10,148 nt of DNA from Thermoproteota archaeon (GCA_013154205.1 JAADCY010000088.1:1-10148), one strand, 5' to 3'; shown: positions 1 through 6,443, counted from the first letter of the stretch. Notes: generated by a model not told the origin, from the sequence alone. Translations and numbers: made by a program.

Positions 1-57
1 CGGCCAATGAACTCTCAACATCATCCAGGAATAAGCTTGTCTATTAGCCAGAAATAA
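1..57 (+). other. Left edge: possible tail of an upstream gene, not resolved
   Basis: Two plus frames are open from the window edge. One ends at a TAG at 45-47 (reading ...NELSTSSRNKLVY) and the other at a TAA at 55-57. On the minus strand, tandem ATG codons at 24-19 open a frame that runs off the edge. None is long enough to recognise or to choose between. An A/T-rich TATA-like stretch (about 54-61, aataaatatc) could be the promoter of the gene starting at 112. I see nothing else in 58-100. Confidence 0.2.
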
Positions 58-111
58 ATATCATTACTTGTTTTTACAGAATATCTAATTGGTTATTGAC
101 AGGTGTGATTA

Positions 112-1044
112 TTGAGAATTATGAATGACCTGGAATATATTCATAGATTGTTGATGGATAAGGTTAGGGAGCTTTTGAAGCTGCTTGAAATTATTTCTGA
201 GAATAAAAAGGCGCTTTCCAGCTCAAAAGAAGAATTATTGAAGCTCTACAGGGAGCTAGCTGTTCTTAGCCCCCCACTCGTTATAACGCGTCCATACATA
301 GATGTTCTCGTCAGAGCTCTCACTAGGATTAATAATACATTGTTTATCCTGAGAACAGAAGATCTAAGCATTGATGAAATATTGCTGCTTCTATCTGAAG
401 TCAAGCGCTTACTTACGGAGTATAAAGTGATTGCTAAGAAGGAGAGATTTAAAACTATGATAGGGCTTCTAACACCGATTTATACAGGTGTATTCATATT
501 CGCCGCTGACGCCTTATCGAGATATTTATGGGGTAGCGATGTTCTACCCGTAGTAATTCTAGCATTCTTCGCGTTATCCACTCTAGCATTATCCCTTGTA
601 AAATTAAAGTTTGCATATTATTCCTTGATCCTGGGCGGCCTCATCGGAGTATGGCTTGATCTCCTCTACCCGTTTAACGAGTCCGGCGAGACAATATATT
701 CAGGGATAATATATTTCTTGCTTCTCGCTGTAAGTCTCTCATACTATAACATTATTAGGACATCATCATCCGAATATAACAGGAGAAGAATAAGTAATCT
801 AATAAAAGAAGCAACCGAGATACACGAGGAGAAAACCATGTCTGCAGAGTCAACTGAGCTAAAAGCTAAGCTTGAAGAACTCATGGATTACTTCACAAAA
901 CTCTATGGCGATAAAGGCAAAGAACTACTATTATACAAGATCAATGTTATGGTTATGAATGGTAAGAGGCGTGATGAAGTCATAAACGAACTATATAGGC
1001 GCCTCATTGGCAAAGCAAAAAACCTTTCGAAAGGGATTATTTAA
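112..1044 (+). CDS. Four-helix membrane protein of unknown function with helical N- and C-terminal arms
   Basis: I do not recognise this 310-residue protein. Residues 1-110 are strongly helical and charged, with coiled-coil-like runs at 5-50 and 85-110. Residues about 115-136, 143-164, 168-186 and 196-215 form four hydrophobic segments with short connecting turns. A charged C-terminal arm (218-310) is again helical and ends in a Lys/Arg-rich stretch. An even number of membrane spans would put both arms on the same side, probably the cytoplasm. No catalytic motif is visible. The TTG at 112 is chosen because GGTG at 102-105 lies 6 bases upstream, the spacing seen at other starts here; the ATG at 121 is an alternative that loses three residues. 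The next gene follows after 77 bases and may have its own promoter. The predicted topology is an inference from hydrophobicity only. Confidence 0.75.
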   Translation: MRIMNDLEYIHRLLMDKVRELLKLLEIISENKKALSSSKEELLKLYRELAVLSPPLVITRPYIDVLVRALTRINNTLFILRTEDLSIDEILLLLSEVKRLLTEYKVIAKKERFKTMIGLLTPIYTGVFIFAADALSRYLWGSDVLPVVILAFFALSTLALSLVKLKFAYYSLILGGLIGVWLDLLYPFNESGETIYSGIIYFLLLAVSLSYYNIIRTSSSEYNRRRISNLIKEATEIHEEKTMSAESTELKAKLEELMDYFTKLYGDKGKELLLYKINVMVMNGKRRDEVINELYRRLIGKAKNLSKGII

Positions 1045-1059
1045 ACCTTAGACAATATC

Positions 1060-1067
1060 TTTATAGA
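1060..1067 (+). promoter_or_regulatory. Possible TATA box for the winged-helix gene
   Basis: The octamer ctttatag lies about 26 bases before a predicted start near 1089-1091, giving a leader of some 30 bases that contains the ribosome binding site ggggtg (1111-1116), 5 bases before the ATG at 1122. A weaker alternative is tttaaa at 1040-1045, over the stop codon of the previous gene. The call rests on position and A/T composition only. Confidence 0.3.
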
Positions 1068-1121
1068 ATCCGGCTTAATCACTAAAACAAGACTAAGCAG
1101 TGTGCTTATCGGGGTGTAAAG

Positions 1122-1592
1122 ATGTCGAAGCCCTCAAAATCTAAAGAACTTAAAATAGTTACACGACATGTGATAACTATTGATGATATCAAGAAAGATC
1201 CGAGGAAAGTGAAGCTTCTATATATAATTAATGTGACCGGAGGAATTAGTGAAAAAGCCTTACAGTACTTGCTGTATTATATGAAGGAGGAAGGCTATGA
1301 TCTTGGATACAAATTCGTGATGCTGGGAACTGTTCCATCAAGTAAAGAAGTCTTAAATGACACCCTAGCCCTTCGATATGTTGGATTATTAGAAACTAAT
1401 CCTAGGAGAAAACTAGTAGTTACTAGTTTAGGCAAAGAATTCCTAGATAAGGAAGGCGATAAGTACTTGAATGACGATGAGAAAGATCAGATAAAGAAAC
1501 TAGTCGAGGAGCTACGAGTAAAGATAGCGCCTATTGATGCAGAAGTCGAACTAATGTCTAGACCGCGTAGGAGAAGAAGACGTCTTTTCTAA
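1122..1592 (+). CDS. Small winged-helix protein with an arginine-rich C-terminal tail
   Basis: This 156-residue basic protein looks like a winged helix-turn-helix domain at residues about 30-110: helix 1 (KVKLLYIINVTGG), a helix beginning SEKALQYLLYYMKEEG, then a recognition-type helix from SSKEVLNDTLALRYVGLL and a beta wing ending in KLVVTSLGKEFL. That order matches archaeal wHTH proteins whose last helix is followed by a 'V-x-L-T-x-x-G' wing. A charged helix (115-135) follows, and the protein ends in six consecutive arginines within RPRRRRRRLF (147-156), suited to nucleic-acid backbone binding. GGTG at 1113-1116 is 5 bases from the ATG. The DNA target, and whether it is a transcription regulator or a chromatin-like protein, cannot be read from the sequence. 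It stands alone between the membrane-protein gene and a convergent gene. Confidence 0.75.
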   Translation: MSKPSKSKELKIVTRHVITIDDIKKDPRKVKLLYIINVTGGISEKALQYLLYYMKEEGYDLGYKFVMLGTVPSSKEVLNDTLALRYVGLLETNPRRKLVVTSLGKEFLDKEGDKYLNDDEKDQIKKLVEELRVKIAPIDAEVELMSRPRRRRRRLF

Positions 1593-1595
1593 CGA

Positions 1596-1617
1596 TTTAA
1601 AAACAGTTTAAAAACAG
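1596..1617 (-). terminator. Double T-tract terminator for the minus-strand gene; tandem 11-base repeat
   Basis: The 11-mer tttaaaaacag occurs twice head to tail (1596-1606 and 1607-1617) with no mismatch. Read on the minus strand it gives two TTTTT tracts about 30-45 bases past the stop codon of the gene at 1647-2039. Archaeal RNA polymerase terminates at such oligo-T tracts without needing a hairpin. The role as terminator is inferred; the repeat is directly visible. Confidence 0.45.
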
Positions 1618-1646
1618 TATACAAGAGACCTTTTGAAACATTAGTA

Positions 1647-2039
1647 TTATATTGATGTAGGATAGAATCTTCTTTCCTCTGTTTTTCCAATTGTTAGTAT
1701 TGGATTGAGCTTACCTTCCTCGGAAAGCTTCTTTATATGTTCGGCGAACTCTGATGTGTGTTTAATGTCAAGCTCTAATAATTCATAGAAAATATTTCTG
1801 AGCACACTCCATAGTTCTACAAGCATTTCACGCGGCATATGGCTTACAACCATTGGTTCTTGTAACCACTGATCGAACGCTTGTATGGTTCTCATCATAT
1901 GCTGGAATGCTTGTCTAGCCATTATTATCAGTTCTAGCCTATCGGCTTCCTCGTATCCTTTCTCGGCTTTCTTGAAGCTTTCAATGATCTCTTTTTGTCT
2001 TTTAACCCATGCTTCTAGGTTCTGAAAAGGCATACTCAT
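1647..2039 (-). CDS. Small all-helical conserved archaeal protein, unknown function (DUF2153-like?)
   Basis: The product is a soluble 130-residue protein that reads as a bundle of long amphipathic helices: residues about 5-30, 31-63, 70-95 and 96-108. The rest is a short extended tail ending ERRFYPTSI. Aromatic and methionine residues are frequent (W11, F46, M48, M49, W58, W77, Y85). There are no cysteines and no obvious catalytic motif. Length and composition remind me of the archaeal DUF2153 family, but I hold that assignment weakly. The frame is open to a GTG at 2051, yet the ATG at 2039 is preferred because GGTG at 2049-2046 lies exactly 6 bases before it. A good TATA box at 2088-2097 suggests it can be transcribed apart from the Trm112-like gene upstream, which ends 60 bases away. 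Confidence 0.75.
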   Translation of the reverse strand: MSMPFQNLEAWVKRQKEIIESFKKAEKGYEEADRLELIIMARQAFQHMMRTIQAFDQWLQEPMVVSHMPREMLVELWSVLRNIFYELLELDIKHTSEFAEHIKKLSEEGKLNPILTIGKTEERRFYPTSI

Positions 2040-2045
2040 TATTTG

Positions 2046-2049
2046 CACC
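2046..2049 (-). promoter_or_regulatory. Ribosome binding site that fixes the start at 2039
   Basis: GGTG on the minus strand, 6 bases before the ATG at 2039. It overlaps the GTG codons of the longer reading frame (2051, 2048), so those triplets are better explained as the Shine-Dalgarno sequence than as the start. Confidence 0.55.
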
Positions 2050-2087
2050 ACGGCTGAACTAATAATTGATTTCTTTTTTGCCGTACG

Positions 2088-2097
2088 CTTATAAAAG
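2088..2097 (-). promoter_or_regulatory. TATA box for the small helical protein gene
   Basis: Minus-strand cttttataag, close to the crenarchaeal TATA consensus. A start about 26 bases downstream (near 2066) would give a leader of some 27 bases containing the GGTG site. It begins 3 bases past the stop codon of the Trm112-like gene (2100-2102). Confidence 0.45.
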
Positions 2098-2099
2098 AA

Positions 2100-2519
2100 T
2101 TATTGATCAGCCGGTTTTTCAGAATTATTAATTGACAGGTTATAGGGTTTTCCTTCTCTGAGTATAAATTTAGGTATCTTATCCGCGTAGGCGTTTAGAA
2201 ACTCTATATCCGATGCTTTCTTCCTCTTTCTGTCAGGCAACATTATCAATATGCCGTCCCGTATAGGGTACCATCTAAGGCATTTTGGACAGTAGAGTAT
2301 TCCTGTCCTAATACCTGTGCGCAGACATTCTTCACATGGATACTCTACTCCTGTTTTAACGGGCTGTCTTTTATAGGCACAGTAGTTTTTACATAGCGGT
2401 TTTTCTATATTGGAGGTATCTATGTCTTCCTGATATTCTTTTTCAAAAACAATCATTTCTAGAGGATAATGCTTACATCCTAGGCAGCGTATTAGGTCTA
2501 ATGCCCAGTACCTCATCAT
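2100..2519 (-). CDS. Trm112-family zinc protein, probable methyltransferase activator, with extra cysteine pairs
   Basis: The 139-residue product carries the Trm112 signature at residues 74-95: G-I-L-Y-C-P-K-C-L-R-W-Y-P-I-R-D-G-I-L-I-M-L-P. It is preceded by an N-terminal C-x2-C (C12, C15) in LIRCLGCKHYPL. Trm112 proteins are small zinc-binding partners that stabilise and activate class I methyltransferases acting on tRNA, rRNA and release factor. The usual four zinc ligands would be C12, C15, C77 and C80. Between them, where most members have a short or variable segment, this protein adds C43-x3-C47 and C62-x2-C65, enough for a second zinc site. A basic and polar C-terminal tail (97-139) is also longer than the minimal fold. 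The ATG at 2519 overlaps the TGA of the phosphohexomutase gene by 4 bases (ATGA), so translation is coupled. The partner methyltransferase is not in the window. Confidence 0.82.
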   Translation of the reverse strand: MMRYWALDLIRCLGCKHYPLEMIVFEKEYQEDIDTSNIEKPLCKNYCAYKRQPVKTGVEYPCEECLRTGIRTGILYCPKCLRWYPIRDGILIMLPDRKRKKASDIEFLNAYADKIPKFILREGKPYNLSINNSEKPADQ

Positions 2520-3889
2520 TGTCTTCCCAGCACCTCTCCGATCAGCTTCTTGACCGTTTCTAGTAATTCTTCGGCTAGTTCTTTATTCTTTGCTTCAAGC
2601 ATTATTCTGAGAAGTGGTTCTGTACCGCTAGGTCTTACTAGCATCCAGAAGTCATCAGCAATAACCTTTACACCATCGATCGTTATTAGGCGGTAGTTCT
2701 TGAAATGCTCCTTAACTTTCTCTACAACTTTGAGCGCGGTCTGCCTATCCATGGGTACTTTTGTCTTTATCAGGTACCACTGTGGTAGTTCATCGTATAG
2801 TTCAGATATTCTCCTCTTATCCTTTGCGAGCATTTCGAGGAGGAGCGCTAGTGTCATTCCACCATCTCTGACCAGATGGTGTGGCGGGTACATGAAGCCT
2901 CCGTTCTCTTCGAAGCCGCATAGAGCGTCTCCGCGTCTCTGCATTTCTCTAGCGATATCTATTGCGCCTACTTTTAGCCATACTACTTCTACACCATAAG
3001 GCTTCAATACATTCTCGATCAACGTGCTCGATGAAACTGCTGTATATACTTTTCTCGGGAAGTCAGGATGCTTCTCGAGGAGATATCTTGCAAGCAGAAT
3101 TGCTGTCCTATCTCCCCATTGCACCCTTCCTTTATCATCAATAACTATAGCTCTATCAGCGTCACCATCGTGTGCTAGGCCGAAATCAGCCTTCATAGAC
3201 GCCACAGCCTTAGCTGTAGCCTCGAGATTCTCAGGGGTAGGTTCTGGTTTTCTACCCGGGAATAATGGATCGAGATTACCATTTATCGTTATTACTTTCA
3301 CGCCTAGTCTCTGAGCGATCCTTGGCGATGTTAATGCTCCAACACTATTTGCGGGATCAATTACTATTGTGAAATTCCTCTTCCTAATCAGATCTGCATC
3401 TACATGTTTTACGACAGCATCCACATAGATATCATTAACATATGGGAACGGTTTTACCTCACGTGGTACCTCACTCCAGGACACGCTGTTAAACCTGCCC
3501 TCAAAATAAAGTTCTTCCACTTCTCTCTCCTTATCCCTGGGAAGCTCTATGCCATCATGCCAGATCACCTTTATTCCGTTATACTCTGGGGGATTATGGC
3601 TTGCAGTTATGATTACTCCGCCGTCAAATCCTCGCTCTTTAATAACGTATTGTATAGCAGGAGTCGGGGCTAGACCGGCATCATATACTTGTATCCCTGA
3701 GCTCAGTAGCCCCGCTATGACCGCAGACTTAATCATCTCTCCACCAATCCTGATATCTCTACCTACAAGAAGCTTTTTGCCCGGGCCGAAGAATGTACCT
3801 ATAGCACGTCCTAGTCTAAGGGCTAGCTCAGGCGTCATCTCCTTGTTAACTATTCCACGTACTCCATCCGTTCCGAAAAGCTTGCCCAT
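2516..3889 (-). CDS. glmM: Phosphoglucosamine mutase / phosphomannomutase family enzyme (GlmM type)
   Basis: This is an alpha-D-phosphohexomutase of 457 residues, normal length for archaeal GlmM. All four active-site loops are present, numbered from the ATG at 3889. The phosphoserine loop is TASHNPPEYNGIK, with S97 the residue that carries phosphate. The Mg-binding loop DGDADR is at 241-246, the sugar-specificity loop GFEENGG at 325-331, and the phosphate-binding loop RPSGTEP at 419-425. The N-terminus MGKLFGTDGVRG is the classical GlmM/ManB opening. The reaction is transfer of phosphate between C6 and C1 of a hexose or glucosamine phosphate via a 1,6-bisphosphate, feeding UDP-GlcNAc or GDP-mannose synthesis for N-glycans and lipids. 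Archaeal members are often promiscuous, so substrate is not certain. GGTG at 3899-3896 sits 6 bases before the ATG; the frame also extends to a GTG at 3901. The gene leads an operon with the Trm112-like gene. Confidence 0.93.
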   Translation of the reverse strand: MGKLFGTDGVRGIVNKEMTPELALRLGRAIGTFFGPGKKLLVGRDIRIGGEMIKSAVIAGLLSSGIQVYDAGLAPTPAIQYVIKERGFDGGVIITASHNPPEYNGIKVIWHDGIELPRDKEREVEELYFEGRFNSVSWSEVPREVKPFPYVNDIYVDAVVKHVDADLIRKRNFTIVIDPANSVGALTSPRIAQRLGVKVITINGNLDPLFPGRKPEPTPENLEATAKAVASMKADFGLAHDGDADRAIVIDDKGRVQWGDRTAILLARYLLEKHPDFPRKVYTAVSSSTLIENVLKPYGVEVVWLKVGAIDIAREMQRRGDALCGFEENGGFMYPPHHLVRDGGMTLALLLEMLAKDKRRISELYDELPQWYLIKTKVPMDRQTALKVVEKVKEHFKNYRLITIDGVKVIADDFWMLVRPSGTEPLLRIMLEAKNKELAEELLETVKKLIGEVLGRQ

Positions 3890-3910
3890 GTTAATCACCA
3901 CCTCGATGGT

Positions 3911-3922
3911 TTAATATAAAAT
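3911..3922 (-). promoter_or_regulatory. A/T-rich promoter candidate for glmM
   Basis: Minus-strand attttatattaa is a good TATA-like stretch but lies only about 26 bases from the ATG at 3889, implying an almost leaderless message that would lose the GGTG site. A second candidate, ttgatatacg (3953-3944), would give a leader of about 35 bases that keeps it. I cannot choose between them from the sequence. Confidence 0.35.
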
Positions 3923-4000
3923 AAGAATCGTTACTACCATGAACGTATATCAATGATTTACAAATAAAAACATGTCTCAGTAAGTATTCATTGTTAATGC

Positions 4001-4025
4001 AAAAATTGTTTGATGTTTAAACATC
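4001..4025 (-). terminator. Palindrome plus T-tract after the acidic-protein gene
   Basis: A perfect 14-base palindrome, gatgtttaaacatc (4012-4025), begins 2 bases past the stop codon (4029-4027) and is followed on the minus strand by TTTTT (4005-4001). A further T5 lies at 3970-3966. The T-tracts fit archaeal termination; the palindrome is AT-rich and would be a weak RNA hairpin at high temperature. Confidence 0.45.
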
Positions 4026-4026
4026 T

Positions 4027-4407
4027 TTACTCTTCTTCCTCGAACTCATATTCTTCGAGAATATCTTCTAGCGCGTCTCTGACGTCATTCTCGCCCTCTC
4101 TAAGCGCCCATTCCACTTTGTATCCTTTGTTTTCAAGCAGTTGTCCAACCTCTATTGCTATATCTCTTATCTCACTCAAGATATCATCGACTAGTACTTC
4201 TACATCTTCACCGCTCTCAATTAGATCGGCTAACACGTCCTGCAGATCATCTTCGGGCTCGATCGCGATCTTTGCGGATCTACTCTTATCACGTATACTG
4301 ATAACTAGCGATATAGGCAGAGTCTGATGCACAGCCCTTATCGTTCCCTTCTGCTTTTTAACCTCTAGCTCCCTGTCGCGAAGTAGTTTTATGAGCTCTT
4401 CAATCAT
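4027..4407 (-). CDS. Small acidic archaeal protein of unknown function
   Basis: I do not recognise this 126-residue protein. Residues 1-12 form a short helix, followed by a basic patch KKQKG (17-21). Next come beta strands around LPISLVISIRD and SAKIAIEP (30-51), then two helices that are almost entirely acidic and aliphatic (52-93). A short strand, YKVEWALRE, leads into a final acidic helix ending EEYEFEEEE. The charge split, with a basic N-terminus and a very acidic C-terminus, is its most striking trait; the fold is probably alpha/beta and the protein soluble. The open frame runs upstream to 4491, but the ATG at 4407 is chosen because AGGGGAGAG (4418-4410) precedes it and a TATA-like box sits at 4443-4453, inside the longer frame. 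It has its own promoter and terminator, so it is probably a single-gene unit, divergent from the operon at 4526. Confidence 0.72.
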   Translation of the reverse strand: MIEELIKLLRDRELEVKKQKGTIRAVHQTLPISLVISIRDKSRSAKIAIEPEDDLQDVLADLIESGEDVEVLVDDILSEIRDIAIEVGQLLENKGYKVEWALREGENDVRDALEDILEEYEFEEEE

Positions 4408-4442
4408 CGCTCTCCCCTTAATTGTTTCTTGGGTAGAACGAG

Positions 4443-4453
4443 TTTTATTAAAG
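4443..4453 (-). promoter_or_regulatory. TATA box for the acidic-protein gene
   Basis: Minus-strand ctttaataaaa. A start about 26 bases downstream, near 4422, would give a 15-base leader holding AGGGGAGAG. It forms half of a compact divergent promoter region with the box at 4479-4489. Confidence 0.42.
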
Positions 4454-4478
4454 ATTGCTACCATTCCCCTACAGTGTT

Positions 4479-4489
4479 GTTTTAAATAC
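4479..4489 (+). promoter_or_regulatory. TATA box for the four-gene operon at 4526-7613
   Basis: The sequence gttttaaatac has its centre about 42 bases before the ATG at 4526, predicting a start near 4510 and a leader of about 16 bases. The two opposed TATA boxes in this region are some 36 bases apart, so the two transcription complexes could interfere with each other. Confidence 0.45.
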
Positions 4490-4525
4490 ATTGTTATTCA
4501 AGAGAAATAATGAGTGATGAAATAC

Positions 4526-4852
4526 ATGAGCGATAACGTAATGATCCTAGTAGGAGGTAAGGATGCTGCTGAGAAGCTGGAGAAGATAATTTTTGAACAT
4601 AGAGATTCTGAGATAACGGTAATTAGTGATAGAGAAAACGCTCAACATATAGGGAAACTCATCGGATTACTGAGGAGTAAAGTACCAAGAATAAACTACT
4701 ATGTATTCAACGAGAAATCACCAGAAGAAAACGCCTTGAAACTATTCGTACTAAATAAGCCCGGAATAATAATTGTTATAGGCAATTCTAAGCCTATTGA
4801 ATACATACTACGTATTGCTAGGAAAACCAATATACAAAAGGTGGTGTCGTAA
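4526..4852 (+). CDS. Small alpha/beta protein of unknown function, first gene of the operon
   Basis: The product is a 108-residue protein with alternating strands and helices: a strand NVMILVGG, a helix KDAAEKLEKIIFEH, a strand EITVISD, a helix NAQHIGKLIGLLRSK, a strand INYYVFN, a helix SPEENALKLFVLN, a strand GIIIVIG and a last helix KPIEYILRIARK. This is a Rossmann-like or flavodoxin-like order. The VGGKDA turn after strand 1 and the IGNS turn after strand 4 are plausible ligand or phosphate sites, but no family motif is complete. The start is the ATG at 4526, preceded by gagtgatg at 4512-4519; GTG at 4514 and ATG at 4517 are in frame and possible. It ends 5 bases before the TIM-barrel gene, which argues for a related job, perhaps as a partner protein. 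Confidence 0.68.
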   Translation: MSDNVMILVGGKDAAEKLEKIIFEHRDSEITVISDRENAQHIGKLIGLLRSKVPRINYYVFNEKSPEENALKLFVLNKPGIIIVIGNSKPIEYILRIARKTNIQKVVS

Positions 4853-4857
4853 AACCA

Positions 4858-5712
4858 TTGATCGATATTGGCATACCTATTTGGATGGGCAATATAGGAG
4901 AGGATTTAACAACGGGTTTTGAAACCCTGAGAAAACACGGAGTCAATATGATAGAGTTATCAATAGATTATCCATGGCCATTTAAAGAATCACAAAAACT
5001 GGAACAAGTGATTTCACTCGCTAAACAGAACGGCATGCATATCAATATCCATGCCCCATGGAGAGACATTATTCTAGCCTCACCATATGAGGAGATCGGA
5101 AAGGCCTCAATAGATGTAATCCTAAAATCAATAGCCGACCTAATAAGGGAAGTACATTCCTATATCGTCGTTCATCCTCTTACTATGCAGCGTCTAGATA
5201 TATCGGATAATAGACGAGAAGCCATTCAGAGATTTCGTCAAAACATTGATCTTCTCGCAAAGAAACTAAATAGTGAACGCGAAATAATAGTCGTAGTAGA
5301 AAATCTTGCCGGAGGCATAGGAGCCGAACCAGGAGATCTGGCATCAGCGCTCGACGGATTAGAACATGTCGGTCTGTGTCTCGACATAGGTCATCTTGCT
5401 AGCAGGTATAAGCGTTTCCTAACCAGCTATTATGATGATTTTTACACCTATCTAAAGGATGTTATTGAAGCTATTAGCGGCATAAACGTGCCTGTTATAC
5501 ATATACATGATGTAGATGAGCATGGGCGAGAACATCTATTGATAGGTGAGGGATTCCTCGACTTTAAGAAGGTGTTTAAAACAATATCAAAAGTCAGACC
5601 TGAGAACATAGTATTCGAGGTTTTCAGGAGCAAAAACCTTAGAGTAAATCTCAGTACTATCGCCAAGAATATTGGTGATGCAATTTCATGGGCGAAAATA
5701 TATCTAGCCTAA
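4858..5712 (+). CDS. Endonuclease IV-like / xylose isomerase-like TIM-barrel metalloprotein
   Basis: The 284-residue protein belongs to the AP_endonuc_2 superfamily, which includes AP endonuclease IV (Nfo) and many sugar isomerases/epimerases. Strand-end metal-ligand candidates are visible in order: H65 (NIHAP), H106 (VVHP), E148 (VVEN), D176 and H179 (CLDIGH), H215/H217 (HIHD), H226 (before LLIGEG) and E254 (FEVF). The blocks ENLAGGIG, VGLCLDIGH and HLLIGEG resemble endonuclease IV blocks ENTAGQG, CLDTCH and HHNIGEG. The aspartate that normally precedes the IGEG block by a D-x-H pattern reads R224 here, and the Nfo HSYLIN motif is HAPWRD. It therefore could cut DNA at abasic sites or isomerise a small sugar; the presence of RNase HII downstream mildly favours DNA repair. 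The TTG start at 4858 follows GGTG (4843-4846) by 11 bases; the C-terminus overlaps the RNase HII gene by 25 bases. Confidence 0.8.
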   Translation: MIDIGIPIWMGNIGEDLTTGFETLRKHGVNMIELSIDYPWPFKESQKLEQVISLAKQNGMHINIHAPWRDIILASPYEEIGKASIDVILKSIADLIREVHSYIVVHPLTMQRLDISDNRREAIQRFRQNIDLLAKKLNSEREIIVVVENLAGGIGAEPGDLASALDGLEHVGLCLDIGHLASRYKRFLTSYYDDFYTYLKDVIEAISGINVPVIHIHDVDEHGREHLLIGEGFLDFKKVFKTISKVRPENIVFEVFRSKNLRVNLSTIAKNIGDAISWAKIYLA

Positions 5713-6425
5713 TCATAGGTATTGACGAAGCCGGTAGAGGCCCTCTTATAGGGGATATGATTCTCGCAGCCGTAGTATTCGATCATGTAGGCCTTAGGAA
5801 GCTTGAAGAATTAAGAGTCAGAGATAGCAAGGATCTTAGTCCCCATACAAGAGCGCAGCTCTACGGCCCGATAATAAGGAGCAGTACTGTTGTCGCGGTT
5901 AGTCATATAACTCCGAGGGAAATTGATAGTTTCAACCTGAATAGGCTTTTGCTAAGAAGAATAGTTAGCTTGTTAAAAATTATATCTGTACTTATTGATA
6001 TGAATAATGTAACAAGCATCATTATTGACGAGATAAAGGGATGGCAAAAATTCCTCCCGAGGAAAATAAGGGAACTAGCTCCTAAAGCAAAACTGGTCGT
6101 TGAACCAAGAGCCGATTCAAAATACATTATTGTATCAGCTGCGAGCATAGTAGCCAAGTATATCCGGGATACCAATCTCGAACCAGTGCGTCGATTATTA
6201 GGCGATTTCGGCAGCGGGTATCCATCAGACCCGAAGACTAGGGAGTGGATTATATCCGAGTACAAAGCCGATATGGGCAAGCCCCCATTAATTATACGCC
6301 GTACATGGTCGACGCTAAGCTCATTAGCGCCTAACTGGTTTATTAAGAAACAGACCAGGCCTAATCACAAGCATGTCTCGCAGAAAAGCATTCTAGACTA
6401 TATATCTCAAAAGGATCAGCGCTAA
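5688..6425 (+). CDS. rnhB: Ribonuclease HII with a C-terminal PIP-like motif
   Basis: This enzyme cuts RNA in RNA/DNA hybrids and removes single ribonucleotides embedded in DNA. The N-terminal signature IGIDEAGRGPLIG gives the first two metal ligands, D13 and E14, with the GRG triplet that reads the 2'-OH of the junction ribonucleotide. RDSKDL (45-50), D114 in IIIDEIKG and D143 in EPRADSKY supply the rest of the site; VSAASIVAKYIRD (149-161) is the usual conserved helix. At 245 residues it is slightly longer than typical archaeal forms (about 210-230). The extra tail contains QKSILDYI (232-239), which fits the PCNA-binding pattern Q-x-x-h-x-x-a-a, except that the last position is isoleucine. 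Tethering to the sliding clamp is therefore likely but not certain. The ATG at 5688 lies within the previous gene, with ggtgatg at 5674-5680 before it. The DRG-like gene follows after 18 bases. Confidence 0.95.
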   Translation: MGENISSLIIGIDEAGRGPLIGDMILAAVVFDHVGLRKLEELRVRDSKDLSPHTRAQLYGPIIRSSTVVAVSHITPREIDSFNLNRLLLRRIVSLLKIISVLIDMNNVTSIIIDEIKGWQKFLPRKIRELAPKAKLVVEPRADSKYIIVSAASIVAKYIRDTNLEPVRRLLGDFGSGYPSDPKTREWIISEYKADMGKPPLIIRRTWSTLSSLAPNWFIKKQTRPNHKHVSQKSILDYISQKDQR

Positions 6426-6443
6426 TTATAACGGTGAACAGAG

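Noticed and set aside
1..24. Divergent gene starting at the minus-strand ATGs at 24 and 21
   Set aside because: Only seven or eight codons are visible and no ribosome binding site precedes them.
4408..4491. N-terminal extension of the acidic protein to 4491
   Set aside because: It would overlap the predicted promoter and the AGGGGAGAG site, and the added residues (MYLKQHCRGMVAIF...) look unlike the rest of the protein.
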